IMG/VR virus record: IMGVR_UViG_3300020438_000008
Span: 1 to 64,000 of that record
DNA from: a virus
Length of the DNA stretch: 64,000 nucleotides
Reading direction: 5' to 3' (one strand)
In this document: one piece after another, positions 43,301 through 51,768 of the stretch
Position numbering within the stretch: the first letter of the stretch is position 1
Layout of the letters: every line of letters begins with the position of its first letter
Notes under the pieces: model-generated
Database searches by the model: none
The model's input: the letters and a program-made list of their open reading frames with translations, nothing else
Told to the model about the DNA's origin: nothing
Position numbers and translations under genes: made by a program

Positions 43301-46237
43301 AACTTTTTCAATTACTATTGCACTGAAAAATTCACTTCTATTTGGTTCTCCTGAATGTATTACTAACTCATAATTGTCTTTAGGTATCTCTGTATACTTA
43401 CTGTTAGACATAGAAGTGTTCTCTGCAAACAATCTAAAGTTGTTTACAAAACCACCCAATTTAGAACCTAATTTAAATTCGTATTCTCTTTTTTGTAAAA
43501 GAATTTGAGAAGTGTTATGTCCTTCTCTGCTATTATTAATTTCGATTGTTCTATTAACTTCATCTTTGTATGTATGAAGAATTTTAAAAGGCTTAGTTAA
43601 CATCATTAAAATAAACTGAGCAAAAGGATATTCACTTGAACGTCTCCACGCCATTTCAACTGGAGAACCGTCACCGAATTCCCAATCTTCACTTAATCTA
43701 CCTATATCATTGTTGCTAATCTGACCATTAAAAAATAAACTATTGATTGGACGCAACTGATTATTAGAACCAACTGGTACTGGAATATTTGAAATATTAT
43801 AAGCTGTAAATAAACTATTCCAAAAAGTAGGGTCTGTAAAATCTGAACCATATGTTGTTCTAAAATTCTCAGGCTCTTGTGATAGTCCTACTACTTTCCA
43901 AGGTTCTTCAAGTGGATTATCTGTATTATAAGCAAACTCAAATATACCACGCCAGTTTCCCGGAGATGTTGCATCGTAATTTCTATAGTTCCATGACTTC
44001 CAATCACTGACATCATATGTAGTATTTTTTAAATCATCTATGTTGTTTCTAATCATCCACTTTTTAAAGAAAGGATACATTGTGTAGTTCTTCTCAGAAT
44101 TGCTCCACTCTCCGCTATTTGCAGATTGATAAACTCCGTAATTAACATAGTCTAGTGTTGTTCTTTCAATATTCTTATCTAAGTTATTCCAAATAAAAGT
44201 TTCGAACATCAACATAATTGAATCTGTTCTATCACCGTATGCCGCCATTAATGATCCGTCATGACCTCTAAGAAAGTTTACATTGCTAGAGTAGTTTTCG
44301 TCTACTACTATTTCAGGCTTATACGCAGGATTTAGTTTTAAATAAGTTGAACTTGGTGGAATGAATGCTTCTTTAATACTGTCGTATCTTCTTACTATAA
44401 TTGTACTAGTGCTTGGTATATCTTCTTTAAATGTTATTTCATTACCTGTATCAGATATTGTATAATCAACATCTAATCTTTGTAATACATTATCTTTAAA
44501 TACTGATACTGCCCTGTCTTCTCCGAAAGGTAATATTTCTGATGGGACAACTTGTTCTTTAGCATTAGGTGTAATAGTCATTTCTGCTTCTTGGAAATGA
44601 GAAAATATTTCACCATGATTAATCATGTCAAGTTTGTCAAATATACTGATGCTATCTCTCTTAGATAAAGAAATAGTATTAAGTGCTTCTTCAAGTATTA
44701 ATAAATCTGATTTAGATGTACTGCCTGCGCCATCTAAGATTTCTCTTATTGTAGTTACTAGTTTATTTTTGTAACCTTGATATGTTGTAGATAAAAACTC
44801 AACTGCTTTGATTGGGTCATAGTCGTCCCTAGTCAATGCAAAGAAGGCATCTTTTACATCAACTGAGTTTGTAACTAATACACTTCCTCTGTTATTAAAT
44901 GTAGTTGTAATACCTGTTGCTGTTAATTTTCTAAAATTGTTAAAACCGTTTGCATCTCCCGTAAGACCAGGTGTAGTTTCTACTATTCTTAAAAAGTGTT
45001 CGTAAACTAATGAATAAGATAAATTTGTGTTTGTGTAAGTTTTATTATCAACGTTAAATTCTAATGAATGATGCAGTCTTTGAAAACCAGTGTCACCGTC
45101 GTTTACTACAGGACTGTTTGTACAGTAGTCAACGTATACAAAACCTTCTGGTGCATTGTTCAAAGTTATAATATTATTAGTAACATCAACTGTGTAGTTA
45201 GTTGGATTATTTGTATCTGAGTTAAGTCTTTGTAATTTTATACCATCAATATATACATCTATTGCATTTTCACTTTGAGGTGCTTGTGATAATGTTAATG
45301 ATGTTCCTGCTTCTCTTCCAAACTCTTGTCTAAAATTTCTATAAGGAAATATAGTATCAATATAGATTGGTTGTACTTGACCATCTACATCAAACTGTTG
45401 GTCGTCTGCCATGTCGATATTGAATTGAAACTCACTGATATAATCACCAGCAACCATTAACGGGACAAACCCTAATTCTTGGTCTGCATTATATAGTGTA
45501 CTGTCGCCTAATACATATGAAAATATTTTTGCATTTGTATCAGTCACTATACCATCTTTGTCGTATACTTTAAATGTAGGAAATTCCCAATCTGTACCAG
45601 CTACTTTGGCTAAACTATCATTACTAAGTTCAAGTCTACTATCAAATTCAATGATAGGTCTTTTTGCTTGTTCCATGTATTCACTACTATCTTCTGTGAT
45701 AAGATTTTTAATATCGTCATAGTGATACCATTGATTTTCGTTTGCCCACCAGTTGTCTACTGCGAATAAATTTAATTGGTCTCTGCCAATAGTAACGTAA
45801 TGTTTTTTAGTACTACCAGTTATAGATGTGTCGAACCCTGGCTTAATCCAATAATACATTTCAAAGTTAATAAACTTATCTAAATGAATTGGAATATTAA
45901 TTGTTTTCTTTTTTGTATCGAATAATCTTCTGTGGTCGTTTGTTAATGCACCTTTATTGAATAATGCATTAAGCATATCTTCATAGAATACTTTATCATA
46001 TGTACTAGCATAGACTGGTTCTAATCCGTAATTTTCACGATTGAATGCATGTGGAGGGAAAGTTAGATAGATATCGTTTTCTCTGTTTATTCCCTTTTCT
46101 TTTCTACCTACAAATGCTCTAGTTTTCTCAACTGAGCCTTTAGAGAATGCTCGTTCCAGTGTACCTTCAAAGATAGTTTCTAATTCACTATTCTTTAAAT
46201 GTCCTGGAAGAAAGTCATAAATTTTATTCTTAGCCAT
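37379..46237 (-). CDS. Giant baseplate wedge / tail structural protein (gp7 or VrlC-like position)
   Basis: A 2952-residue protein directly after gp6, with an 8-nt overlap. In T4 this place is held by gp7 (1032 residues); in cyanophages by very large VrlC-type structural proteins. The N-terminus (KIYDFLPGHLKNSELETIFE) and C-terminal third are mixed alpha/beta. Residues about 1645-2095 are low-complexity, Ser/Thr/Gly-rich and contain about five repeats of roughly 70 residues with patterns such as INSIPALSGVTATATGGAI, SITSS and GTALTTLGMSAGTY, like the IN motif of flagellin and FliD. This part may project from the baseplate. GGCGAGGAT precedes the start. Confidence 0.7.
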   Translation of the reverse strand: MAKNKIYDFLPGHLKNSELETIFEGTLERAFSKGSVEKTRAFVGRKEKGINRENDIYLTFPPHAFNRENYGLEPVYASTYDKVFYEDMLNALFNKGALTNDHRRLFDTKKKTINIPIHLDKFINFEMYYWIKPGFDTSITGSTKKHYVTIGRDQLNLFAVDNWWANENQWYHYDDIKNLITEDSSEYMEQAKRPIIEFDSRLELSNDSLAKVAGTDWEFPTFKVYDKDGIVTDTNAKIFSYVLGDSTLYNADQELGFVPLMVAGDYISEFQFNIDMADDQQFDVDGQVQPIYIDTIFPYRNFRQEFGREAGTSLTLSQAPQSENAIDVYIDGIKLQRLNSDTNNPTNYTVDVTNNIITLNNAPEGFVYVDYCTNSPVVNDGDTGFQRLHHSLEFNVDNKTYTNTNLSYSLVYEHFLRIVETTPGLTGDANGFNNFRKLTATGITTTFNNRGSVLVTNSVDVKDAFFALTRDDYDPIKAVEFLSTTYQGYKNKLVTTIREILDGAGSTSKSDLLILEEALNTISLSKRDSISIFDKLDMINHGEIFSHFQEAEMTITPNAKEQVVPSEILPFGEDRAVSVFKDNVLQRLDVDYTISDTGNEITFKEDIPSTSTIIVRRYDSIKEAFIPPSSTYLKLNPAYKPEIVVDENYSSNVNFLRGHDGSLMAAYGDRTDSIMLMFETFIWNNLDKNIERTTLDYVNYGVYQSANSGEWSNSEKNYTMYPFFKKWMIRNNIDDLKNTTYDVSDWKSWNYRNYDATSPGNWRGIFEFAYNTDNPLEEPWKVVGLSQEPENFRTTYGSDFTDPTFWNSLFTAYNISNIPVPVGSNNQLRPINSLFFNGQISNNDIGRLSEDWEFGDGSPVEMAWRRSSEYPFAQFILMMLTKPFKILHTYKDEVNRTIEINNSREGHNTSQILLQKREYEFKLGSKLGGFVNNFRLFAENTSMSNSKYTEIPKDNYELVIHSGEPNRSEFFSAIVIEKVSMDSAHPIYALGNTASYKPGDIVYNESDKKYYKRKLDGQTTAEFTGAINFDYQAWVMISQPKTQSFGYRVQGYDEVNPTFFAMDWDRSSGEKAFSTKGDRMNLNEWQEGYFYRQDSYMKYQGQAYVCLREHTSTTLLDDNIEDWKQLVEWPTTNVITAYGYKEFQNDAIKSFNYGDIVTSIDDVAHLMVGYQKYLELIGWGFTDIDEQGNTINYEQLLLKFLEWSSETHEPGDFITLSPMLLSGNFTAPYGVATVRKETHKNFYRVVDASGRLIPNTSINFTTDGKTINFRSDVPIYGMKIDIKDVEHAFVVDRVDSYNDVIYDPHNHNRNLRMQIDCNRNIDWDGTLTVDGYLTYGDELIPNFETIAEESKYYRDTLIDQSLDSTNTLKGSQIGYSKRAYLSNHGIERESSLEFYKGFLSHKGTESAINRIINNNSNYKDVTHQDVWAVKINEYGKLNNGYKVSQDVNTIEILSDPHTISYDNLPQPFVFREIPKYYPVKTTGYVDGSDVNHTVKTEYDLVNLNNETLYEGDTAWIQFDPNREWDVRRLSEVAEIAYIGETDDNQLYIGLTNEIDTVETVYLKIKNSTIDPEVADYYYLVSNGTKTVDGILIYEYLVFELNYEPLIVEIDSSTSNSLFVPTSSQQGVEAIGSVSNPVISTGDSLVIDGTTFSYVPGSGTSSSGINIGGESATVDPVVSSNERMQMIVYGANGTIENSNTLVTFRGTTATATSGLTSQKDDEVTINGTTLTVDFSAVSSISESSTATETTAISAGETVIVDSVTKSFADLTVTGTVLAPTIPQNKPLQINGTLLSLISGDDVDAVITNINTNSIDVVASKTVDDELVLTTSSGVLELSGSALQDLGLSTGTSYRASKFENIATELSTIAGITATVSVGGILTIASSNNTMVLGGTALTTLGMSAGTYNATSEPTSTSVVNQINSIPALSGVTATATGGAISITSSNPTLEIVEVTAGAMSRLGFSSTTVTVDSLTNIKEDIENQALSGVTGVTVTKGTSGRQLQITSTQSSIVLTNVIGNPLNDIGIPVGTYSNAITTSSSATEFKDQINSQSTDVSANITSDGRMVFTSSNVSLTFSGTTEAMLNKLGLYREYTSVTSNANFKAMRWKSMRFTPFFRFEKFDEFYTDLGLNSEALIWADDYDGEGWAILTRNSTGTLLIRNRQANTLEVDYMKRMILRDGENFFNYQLFDPLNLKFPGTAVKDIDYITWEDPAGYDETSSNELWLDENLGKIWWDTSLARYYRYNDYGDLNKNLVEAHVSKYWGKLVPGSEINIKQWTKSQELPEGITTFTTKVYFDTIKNKSITEYFYWSEVGNEPVGNKSLSIAEIKMLIESGDINNKFIPVSANKIIISNNAYVFENEKISATVEYRVTPDIDTKHVDWKFIREGGDLGAPSSPVDGEILNQLVDSLAGITFQQYDQKLVEQSMLGDPNFASIPFPILSGLYGEGTDDATINDIVATLNSKIIDAKDISFDIDSVNANNAKLKIASSVTVLVDDVVRVYRVQPVANSWFTNLQSARENFSSLMNKEMSNRFLKGDFPFYKDFIHPDELAMSMKDWYLKDEYKEIKRFGYLSKTRTFDMLKLYREGIKSFKLELPTHNEFYAEHEGVLRLVNRSNSSLNLSYVDVVKPENDVASEQYYENALGVQIQELFSLLRGYPVPYLLNNMIFGMINYLYTEKSHPDWLFKSSYIDIRLFHREFRQYAIYQRDSEEDIVEYINEAKPYHTKIRTKRRHYNQNEVANTNVDIEELHKIKLDFGNHSRYSDDILEGGNENIIDADNYPDIEDGTWEQGRLLRTRYQNTNDEGGFDTGLVLPKFLDSSTVKVKRYTDDTRTTHDKTYMFVYDMFGRGWKIEVKAESTATTFDGTTLVVNTPASFTTASKKNKKLIAFENETTGIIEFMTYNKKASQNLTIDERGLYTGLHISPGTANKIYALDTPLEMTLHGKLKPEWI
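39950..41310 (-). repeat. Coding region for flagellin-IN-like protein repeats
   Basis: Within the giant wedge gene, about five tandem diverged units encode an INxxS..GVTA helix-strand, a GxLxITSS strand and an LGLSxGTY turn. Visible turns are DLGLSTGTS, TLGMSAGTY, RLGFSS, DIGIPVGTY and KLGLYREY. The DNA copies are too diverged to align base for base, so the repeat is old. Confidence 0.6.
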
Positions 46238-49200
46238 TGCTTGTTACATCCTCGCCTTGAAGTTCTGATGTTGAAATTGCTGAAATGCATTTGACATTTT
46301 CTGATGTAGTAACACTTAAGAAAATTTCATTTGGTTCACTAGTAATACTTAGTAAGTCTGTAAACTCACTAGTAGAAAATTTAGGTGTTATAACGACACT
46401 TGCAATATAATCTCCAAGTTGTTGATGTAAGTATGATGCTAATTCTGAGAAGTAGAACGTATCGCCAAACTCCCAATTATCAAGTGCAAAGTATTCATTT
46501 ACTTTAGATGATACGGCTGTTTTAACTTCACTGTCTGTGTACGCAGTTCCTGATTTTTTAACAACTTTAAAAGATGCTTGATTTTCAGGAGTAGCATATG
46601 CACCAAACAAGTATTTAAACTTAACTGGTATGTATGATATATGGTCTGCGATTGCTGACTTGGGTTCAATACCACCCATTAGAGATTTCAATTCAAAATT
46701 ATTAGGCGCTACTGGAATTTCTGTTTTAAATCCACCAGCTATCCATTGATTGACTCGTCTTACATAATCACTTGTAAGAACATACATATCAACAATATTA
46801 CTTGTACTAGGATCAATTCTTTTGTCTATGTCTGCATAATGATCCCATCTGTAACTCATAAACTTATCTTCAACAAAACTTTTTCCATCTACAACTGCAT
46901 ACTCTGAGTCACCATAGTACATTACACTATTAGGACCAGTTACTACTTCATTATAAACAAATGATGTTGTCCATATACCTGCTTGATATAGATACCATGA
47001 ATTATTATCAGTGTTAAACCATAAAGTATAATCTGGACTTTGTACTGCGGGTGCTATAGTATTATTTGATGCCGGGCCAGCTGTTGCTGTTTTTGCCGCT
47101 CGGTGTAATGTTATGTTAAGAGTTGGTTCGATATATGACTCTTGTACGAATTTAGAAATTAATATATTATTTTGTGCATCTGTAGAGTTAAATATATTTA
47201 ATATTCCGTATGGATTTCCTTTTGTATCAAGTGTAAGTAGTTTAACTTTACGTGCATCATCATAACCAGTATTGATTCTAAAATCATCATAAACATATGC
47301 ACCAGTAGTTGCATAAGATGATGTTTGTGTTTCAACACCTTTTGCTACTTCGATTTCTGCAATAACTTTTACACTAAAGTCATCTAAGTCTGTAGTTGCA
47401 CTTCCGTCACCAATGAATATATTATATAAACTTCCTACGCCTGGATCTATAGTCCAGAAAATAATTTTATATGCATTGCCTGAACCAGCTACTAATTCTA
47501 AATGTTCGTTATCAATTATATTATCATTAGCATCTTTGATAATCATATTGAATTGCGTTATAGATTCTGTAGTTGAGAAATTAAGTTCACCATATGCAAG
47601 TTGTCTAAACCTAACATCATTAGGTATATTGTCTGCACTAGTTATACCGTCACCGCCTGTTCCGTCTGCTAATACTCCCCAATTTTTGAAAGGATATGTA
47701 AACGTAAACAAATTAGTGTTTGTATCAAAGCCAGTAATAAAATCTTTTTGTACACCTGTCATACCAAACGTAGCACTTGTTGAAGTTTCTCCTGTTGGTA
47801 ATGCACTAATATCAATCCATAAGAAATTGTTTGTCGTAGGTGCTGTACCAAAATATGCCAATGAAGGCAGACCTTTAAATCCGTATGTGTTTTCTAAGTT
47901 AGTACTTGTTACAGTACTAAACGATGCTTCTGCGTTTGCTACTGCGGCCGCTGATGTGTCAGTTACGATAGGTATAGTATCTGATGAAATAAATGTTTCA
48001 GTTGATGAATTCACTGATGAACCAGTTTCGATACTTGTAACGTTTGCAATAAATTGTGATATATCTGCAACTTCAAGTGTTATAGTATACTGTGGATCTG
48101 CACCGATAATATTCTCATTAGCGGCTGTCGGACTTGTGACCGAACCATCAGGTAAATCATATGTAATACCTACTGGAGATACTAATTGATGTGTATATTT
48201 TGTTGGAGTAAGTGGGTTATCTATATTAACAGAAGTAGGATCTATAAGTTCAAGGTTGTCTTTTGCACCTGTGTGTCTGTATACTGCATTAAATGTTCCA
48301 CCACCTGTTCCATTGCTTTGGAAACCAGTAACTGGTGCGTAACCGATTGTTACGATATCATTATATTTTGTATCTGGTAGAACATTTAAAGAACCACCAT
48401 CATAATAGTTAATTAGAATTTTATCTCTTTCAGCAAGATTTGTTTCATTGTCTACGATAATATTTTTGTTACCATAATAAAATTTAACTTGGTCATAGCT
48501 TTCGAACACTACTCGCTTTCCAGTAAATTTAGCAGTGTACATGGCTTCACTTGCACGTATACCTGCATTATATTTAAATTCTAAACTAATCTTAGATGAT
48601 ATATCAACTACACCATCCCAAATTTTCCACGTCCATAAATCTGTTGCGTTATCTCTTAAATCATAATATAAAGTGAATGTTGAAGCATCATCAACAATCT
48701 TTTGTTTGACATCTGAAATTTCTGTAATTCCTAAACCTGCATCTTCGATAAACTTAGTTCTATATCCTCTTATAGCAGTTTTTACAGTACCATCTTCTGG
48801 TATAATTTTATCTAATACAACTGAACTTGGATCTACTGATAGTCCTGATGTATCTGGACTTACTACTCTAACAACACGTGCATGATACTCAGTACCCGAT
48901 GTGCCTACTAAATGTAAGTAGTCTCCTTGTGCTACACCCCATGGTGCACCTGAGGCACCGTCAATTTGTAAATTATTTAAGTCACTTTTAGTATAAGATT
49001 CATTTATAACTCTATTTGCACTAACATCATTTTTATATAAGAAGTGATACTTGTTAAACAATGATGCGTGTCCTAATGCTCTTGACATTTCGTTTCTAAC
49101 AAAGTCATCTGCATCACCACTGTTTCTATTGAAGAACAAAGCAACACTCATTGGTTCATCTTCGACAAATACAGAACCGTCCGTACCTGTAATACTTAGA

Positions 49201-50627
49201 TTTGAATGATGTCCTGTAACATCGTCCATTTCAAAGTAACGAGAATTACCTGCAAAACTTGTGTTAACTGATTTTAATTTTTTTACAATGTTATTACCTA
49301 GTGTTAAAGGATAAACATTATAGTCTTGTGCGTTAACCATTCTATCTTGTGAATAGTATGCCTTCTGTGCAATTCTTCTTACACTTGTAAATGTTTCACC
49401 TGCAAAGTTTTCACCAAAGTCTTTGGTGCTTGCCATAGTAATTGATAGTCTGTATGTTTTATCATCTGCGCCTACATATGGAATAGATATAGCAACGTTA
49501 TCAATATCGCCTGATTGAATAGAAAAGTTTTCATTTGAAACTGTTCTGAACCATGCTCTATAATCTCCAAATGCCGCATTACCAAATATCCCATCTGGAT
49601 ATCTTAATTCTATTGTATTGTTTGTACCTGTTGTTATGTGTACAATATCACCTGAACCTGTTCTTAAAGAATTATATATTGCAGTTTCACGTGTATCATT
49701 ATCAACTTTAGTAACATCTGATTTGTATAATAAATTTGAATCTAACTTGTGTAACCAAACATCTGTGTTAGAAACATTTTCATTTGTAATTGCTTCTACT
49801 CTGTTAGACATTTTCACGCCATAAGAAAAGTTTTCAAATTCTAATGTTCCTGCTTTTGCTAAAACAAAGAAACCTGTTCTGTCTGATGCGGGACCTAGAT
49901 TATCATTTCTATTAATAAGTGTGAAATTTTTATCATTCAGTGGAGCACCTTCTATGATTTTATCATTCTCAAAACTTGCTCTTACTGCCTCAAATCTTCT
50001 ATTCGCTCCTGCTACATTTGTTGTAAATGCATACGCAATAGATTTTGATGAAAGTGATTCATTTATTTCGTACAGATAATTTTCTACATTACCAACTGTT
50101 AAACTTGCACTAGGATCTTGAATTTTTGTATTTTTATTGAAAGAAGAATTTAGAATTGTAGTGAATTTTTCATACCAATCTACATCGTTAGAGTCGTTCC
50201 AGTTTACAACGACACCGGCGAGAGAATTACCTTCGTTGTCTGCAACATCTTCTGTAGTAGTTACGCTTGTGATTTTCATCATACCACTTGCATTGATTGG
50301 TCTTGTTTTTATATAACCAAGTGTTCTTGCCATACGCAAAATACTTTCACGGCGTTCAGCCGTATCCATAAAGTTTTCACGTGTGTTCATGTCATTTCTA
50401 AATGCTAGTGAATGACCTAAGTATGCTACAAGGTCTAAAATCGCAATGAATTCAGAACTTGCTATAAAATCATTAAATTTTTCTGGATATGTCTTATTGA
50501 TGTACGCAAGTAAACTTTCACGTATTGTATCGAAATCATAAGACTTCAAACTCACGTTACTGAAAGCAGTATATACACTGGTCCAGCTTTCACTTGCAAA
50601 TAAGTTATCTACTCTTTCTTGACTCAT
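46230..50627 (-). CDS. 6: Baseplate wedge protein gp6
   Basis: A 1465-residue protein recognised as T4 gp6 by its N-terminal region: FDTIRESLLAYINKTYPEKF, EFIAILDLVAYLGHSLAFRNDMN and MARTLGYIKTRPINASG. gp6 forms the ring that joins neighbouring wedges around the hub. T4 gp6 is 660 residues, so about 800 extra residues are present here, mostly beta-rich insertions in the middle. Conserved C-terminal segments (ELASYLHQQLGDYIASVVITP) remain. GAGAGA precedes the start, 4 nt after gp25. Confidence 0.85.
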   Translation of the reverse strand: MSQERVDNLFASESWTSVYTAFSNVSLKSYDFDTIRESLLAYINKTYPEKFNDFIASSEFIAILDLVAYLGHSLAFRNDMNTRENFMDTAERRESILRMARTLGYIKTRPINASGMMKITSVTTTEDVADNEGNSLAGVVVNWNDSNDVDWYEKFTTILNSSFNKNTKIQDPSASLTVGNVENYLYEINESLSSKSIAYAFTTNVAGANRRFEAVRASFENDKIIEGAPLNDKNFTLINRNDNLGPASDRTGFFVLAKAGTLEFENFSYGVKMSNRVEAITNENVSNTDVWLHKLDSNLLYKSDVTKVDNDTRETAIYNSLRTGSGDIVHITTGTNNTIELRYPDGIFGNAAFGDYRAWFRTVSNENFSIQSGDIDNVAISIPYVGADDKTYRLSITMASTKDFGENFAGETFTSVRRIAQKAYYSQDRMVNAQDYNVYPLTLGNNIVKKLKSVNTSFAGNSRYFEMDDVTGHHSNLSITGTDGSVFVEDEPMSVALFFNRNSGDADDFVRNEMSRALGHASLFNKYHFLYKNDVSANRVINESYTKSDLNNLQIDGASGAPWGVAQGDYLHLVGTSGTEYHARVVRVVSPDTSGLSVDPSSVVLDKIIPEDGTVKTAIRGYRTKFIEDAGLGITEISDVKQKIVDDASTFTLYYDLRDNATDLWTWKIWDGVVDISSKISLEFKYNAGIRASEAMYTAKFTGKRVVFESYDQVKFYYGNKNIIVDNETNLAERDKILINYYDGGSLNVLPDTKYNDIVTIGYAPVTGFQSNGTGGGTFNAVYRHTGAKDNLELIDPTSVNIDNPLTPTKYTHQLVSPVGITYDLPDGSVTSPTAANENIIGADPQYTITLEVADISQFIANVTSIETGSSVNSSTETFISSDTIPIVTDTSAAAVANAEASFSTVTSTNLENTYGFKGLPSLAYFGTAPTTNNFLWIDISALPTGETSTSATFGMTGVQKDFITGFDTNTNLFTFTYPFKNWGVLADGTGGDGITSADNIPNDVRFRQLAYGELNFSTTESITQFNMIIKDANDNIIDNEHLELVAGSGNAYKIIFWTIDPGVGSLYNIFIGDGSATTDLDDFSVKVIAEIEVAKGVETQTSSYATTGAYVYDDFRINTGYDDARKVKLLTLDTKGNPYGILNIFNSTDAQNNILISKFVQESYIEPTLNITLHRAAKTATAGPASNNTIAPAVQSPDYTLWFNTDNNSWYLYQAGIWTTSFVYNEVVTGPNSVMYYGDSEYAVVDGKSFVEDKFMSYRWDHYADIDKRIDPSTSNIVDMYVLTSDYVRRVNQWIAGGFKTEIPVAPNNFELKSLMGGIEPKSAIADHISYIPVKFKYLFGAYATPENQASFKVVKKSGTAYTDSEVKTAVSSKVNEYFALDNWEFGDTFYFSELASYLHQQLGDYIASVVITPKFSTSEFTDLLSITSEPNEIFLSVTTSENVKCISAISTSELQGEDVTSNG

Positions 50628-50630
50628 TTT

Positions 50631-50987
50631 TTATTCTCTCTTTAAATCTATCGTAAGTGTGATAGGCTCTTTTTCAGGTAAAACCGCTACACTGATAGAG
50701 GCTGTGACTGTATGTTCACCTTCAGTTAAGTTGATGTTCTCTAAATTCACTCTAGGCTCATCACTGATGATGTTTGTTAAATCTTCTTCAATAAGTATTC
50801 TTGTGTTAGGAGTCAATGGTTCGAATATCATATCATGTATGATAGACCCATAAGTAGGCATCATCACTCTTTCACCTTTACGGGTCATGATATGATTCAT
50901 TAAATCTTCGACAACTAACTCTTTTCCAGTTAGTGTGTGATTGATTGCCTGTTTATTTTTAGTACTAAAACCTATAAATCTTGCCAT
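50631..50987 (-). CDS. 25: Baseplate wedge protein gp25
   Basis: A 118-residue protein of the gp25/GPW family, which has a lysozyme-like fold without activity and links the wedge to the tail sheath. Signature: LVVEDLMNHIMTRKGERVMM, then PTYGSIIHDMIFEPL, then IISDEPRVNLENINL. Length equals the T4 protein closely. AAAGAGAG precedes the ATG, and a late box lies 27 nt upstream. First gene of the late unit running leftward to gp6. Confidence 0.93.
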   Translation of the reverse strand: MARFIGFSTKNKQAINHTLTGKELVVEDLMNHIMTRKGERVMMPTYGSIIHDMIFEPLTPNTRILIEEDLTNIISDEPRVNLENINLTEGEHTVTASISVAVLPEKEPITLTIDLKRE

Positions 50988-51013
50988 TATATACTCTCTT
51001 TACTTATTAAGAG

Positions 51014-51020
51014 TATTTAT
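51014..51020 (-). promoter_or_regulatory. Late promoter box ATAAATA
   Basis: ATAAATA on the minus strand (51020-51014), 27 nt upstream of gp25. Best context of all late boxes seen here. Confidence 0.75.
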
Positions 51021-51047
51021 CATTGTATAAACTTCGAACTTTTAGTA

Positions 51048-51076
51048 TTGACTTTTTATTTCATTTACTATATAAT
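51048..51076 (+). promoter_or_regulatory. Sigma70-type promoter for clpP
   Basis: TTGACT (51048-51053), a 17-nt spacer and TATAAT (51071-51076). No GANTC spacer. It diverges from the gp25 late promoter. Confidence 0.6.
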
Positions 51077-51103
51077 CTATCATAATCATAATAAAAACGG
51101 AGA

Positions 51104-51110
51104 ATAAATA
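51104..51110 (+). promoter_or_regulatory. ATAAATA box before clpP
   Basis: ATAAATA lies between the ribosome binding site (CGGAG) and the ATG at 51116. As a promoter it would remove the binding site from the message, so it may be chance. Confidence 0.25.
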
Positions 51111-51115
51111 AAAGT

Positions 51116-51712
51116 ATGCCTAATTTAGTACCAATGGTCGTAGACCAAACTGCAAATGGAGAACGTAGCTTTGATATATTCTCTCGTTTGCTTAAAGAAA
51201 GAGTTATATTCTTAACAGGTGAAGTAAATGACTATCAGTCAGACTTAATCTGTGCCCAATTTCTATTCTTAGAAGCAGAAAATCCAACAAAAGATATACA
51301 TTTTTATATCAATTCACCAGGTGGGGCTGTCACAGCCGGCATGGCGATATATGATACAATGCAATTTATCAAACCAGATGTTTCAACAATGGTTTTAGGT
51401 CAGGCATGTTCTATGGGTTCTCTCTTAGCAAATGCTGGAGCTCCAGGTAAAAGATTTATGCTACCTCATGCAAGACATATGATACATCAACCAAGTGGTG
51501 GCGCAGGCGGTCAAGCAACTGATATGGAAATCCAAGTAAAAGAAATTCTAAAAGTTAAAGAAAGTCTGACTAATATCTATGTAAAACACAATTCAAAAGG
51601 TAAGACTTTTGATGAATTACATGCTGATATGGAGAGAGATAAATTCATGGGTCCAGAAGAGTCACTAGAATATGGCTTAATTGACGAAATTCTTAACGAA
51701 AGACCGGCGTAA
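51116..51712 (+). CDS. clpP: ClpP-like serine protease subunit
   Basis: A 198-residue protein of full ClpP length. The catalytic triad is intact: Ser99 ([11 protein letters not shown]), His124 ([12 protein letters not shown]) and Asp175 ([11 protein letters not shown]). [18 protein letters not shown] is the oligomer and substrate-binding strand. ClpP forms tetradecamers that degrade proteins delivered by ClpA/ClpX ATPases, which the host must supply. In a phage it might process virion proteins or shift host proteolysis. It sits divergently from gp25 with its own promoter. Confidence 0.93.
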   Translation: MPNLVPMVVDQTANGERSFDIFSRLLKERVIFLTGEVNDYQSDLICAQFLFLEAENPTKDIHFYINSPGGAVTAGMAIYDTMQFIKPDVSTMVLGQACSMGSLLANAGAPGKRFMLPHARHMIHQPSGGAGGQATDMEIQVKEILKVKESLTNIYVKHNSKGKTFDELHADMERDKFMGPEESLEYGLIDEILNERPA

Positions 51713-51716
51713 AAAC

Positions 51717-51744
51717 TTGACAAAATAGCGATTCGTGTTATATT
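51717..51744 (+). promoter_or_regulatory. Early sigma70-type promoter with GATTC spacer site
   Basis: TTGACA (51717-51722), a 16-nt spacer with GATTC (51730-51734), and TATATT (51739-51744) with an extended TG. Almost identical to the promoter at 11635; both drive genes for exported proteins. Confidence 0.85.
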
Positions 51745-51768
51745 ATTATCTTAACTGAGAGATAATAA

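Noticed and set aside
47413-48189. 258-codon open frame on the + strand opposite gp6
   Set aside because: It is an antisense shadow of a firmly identified structural gene. The hydrophobic composition reflects the reverse complement of its repetitive coding sequence.
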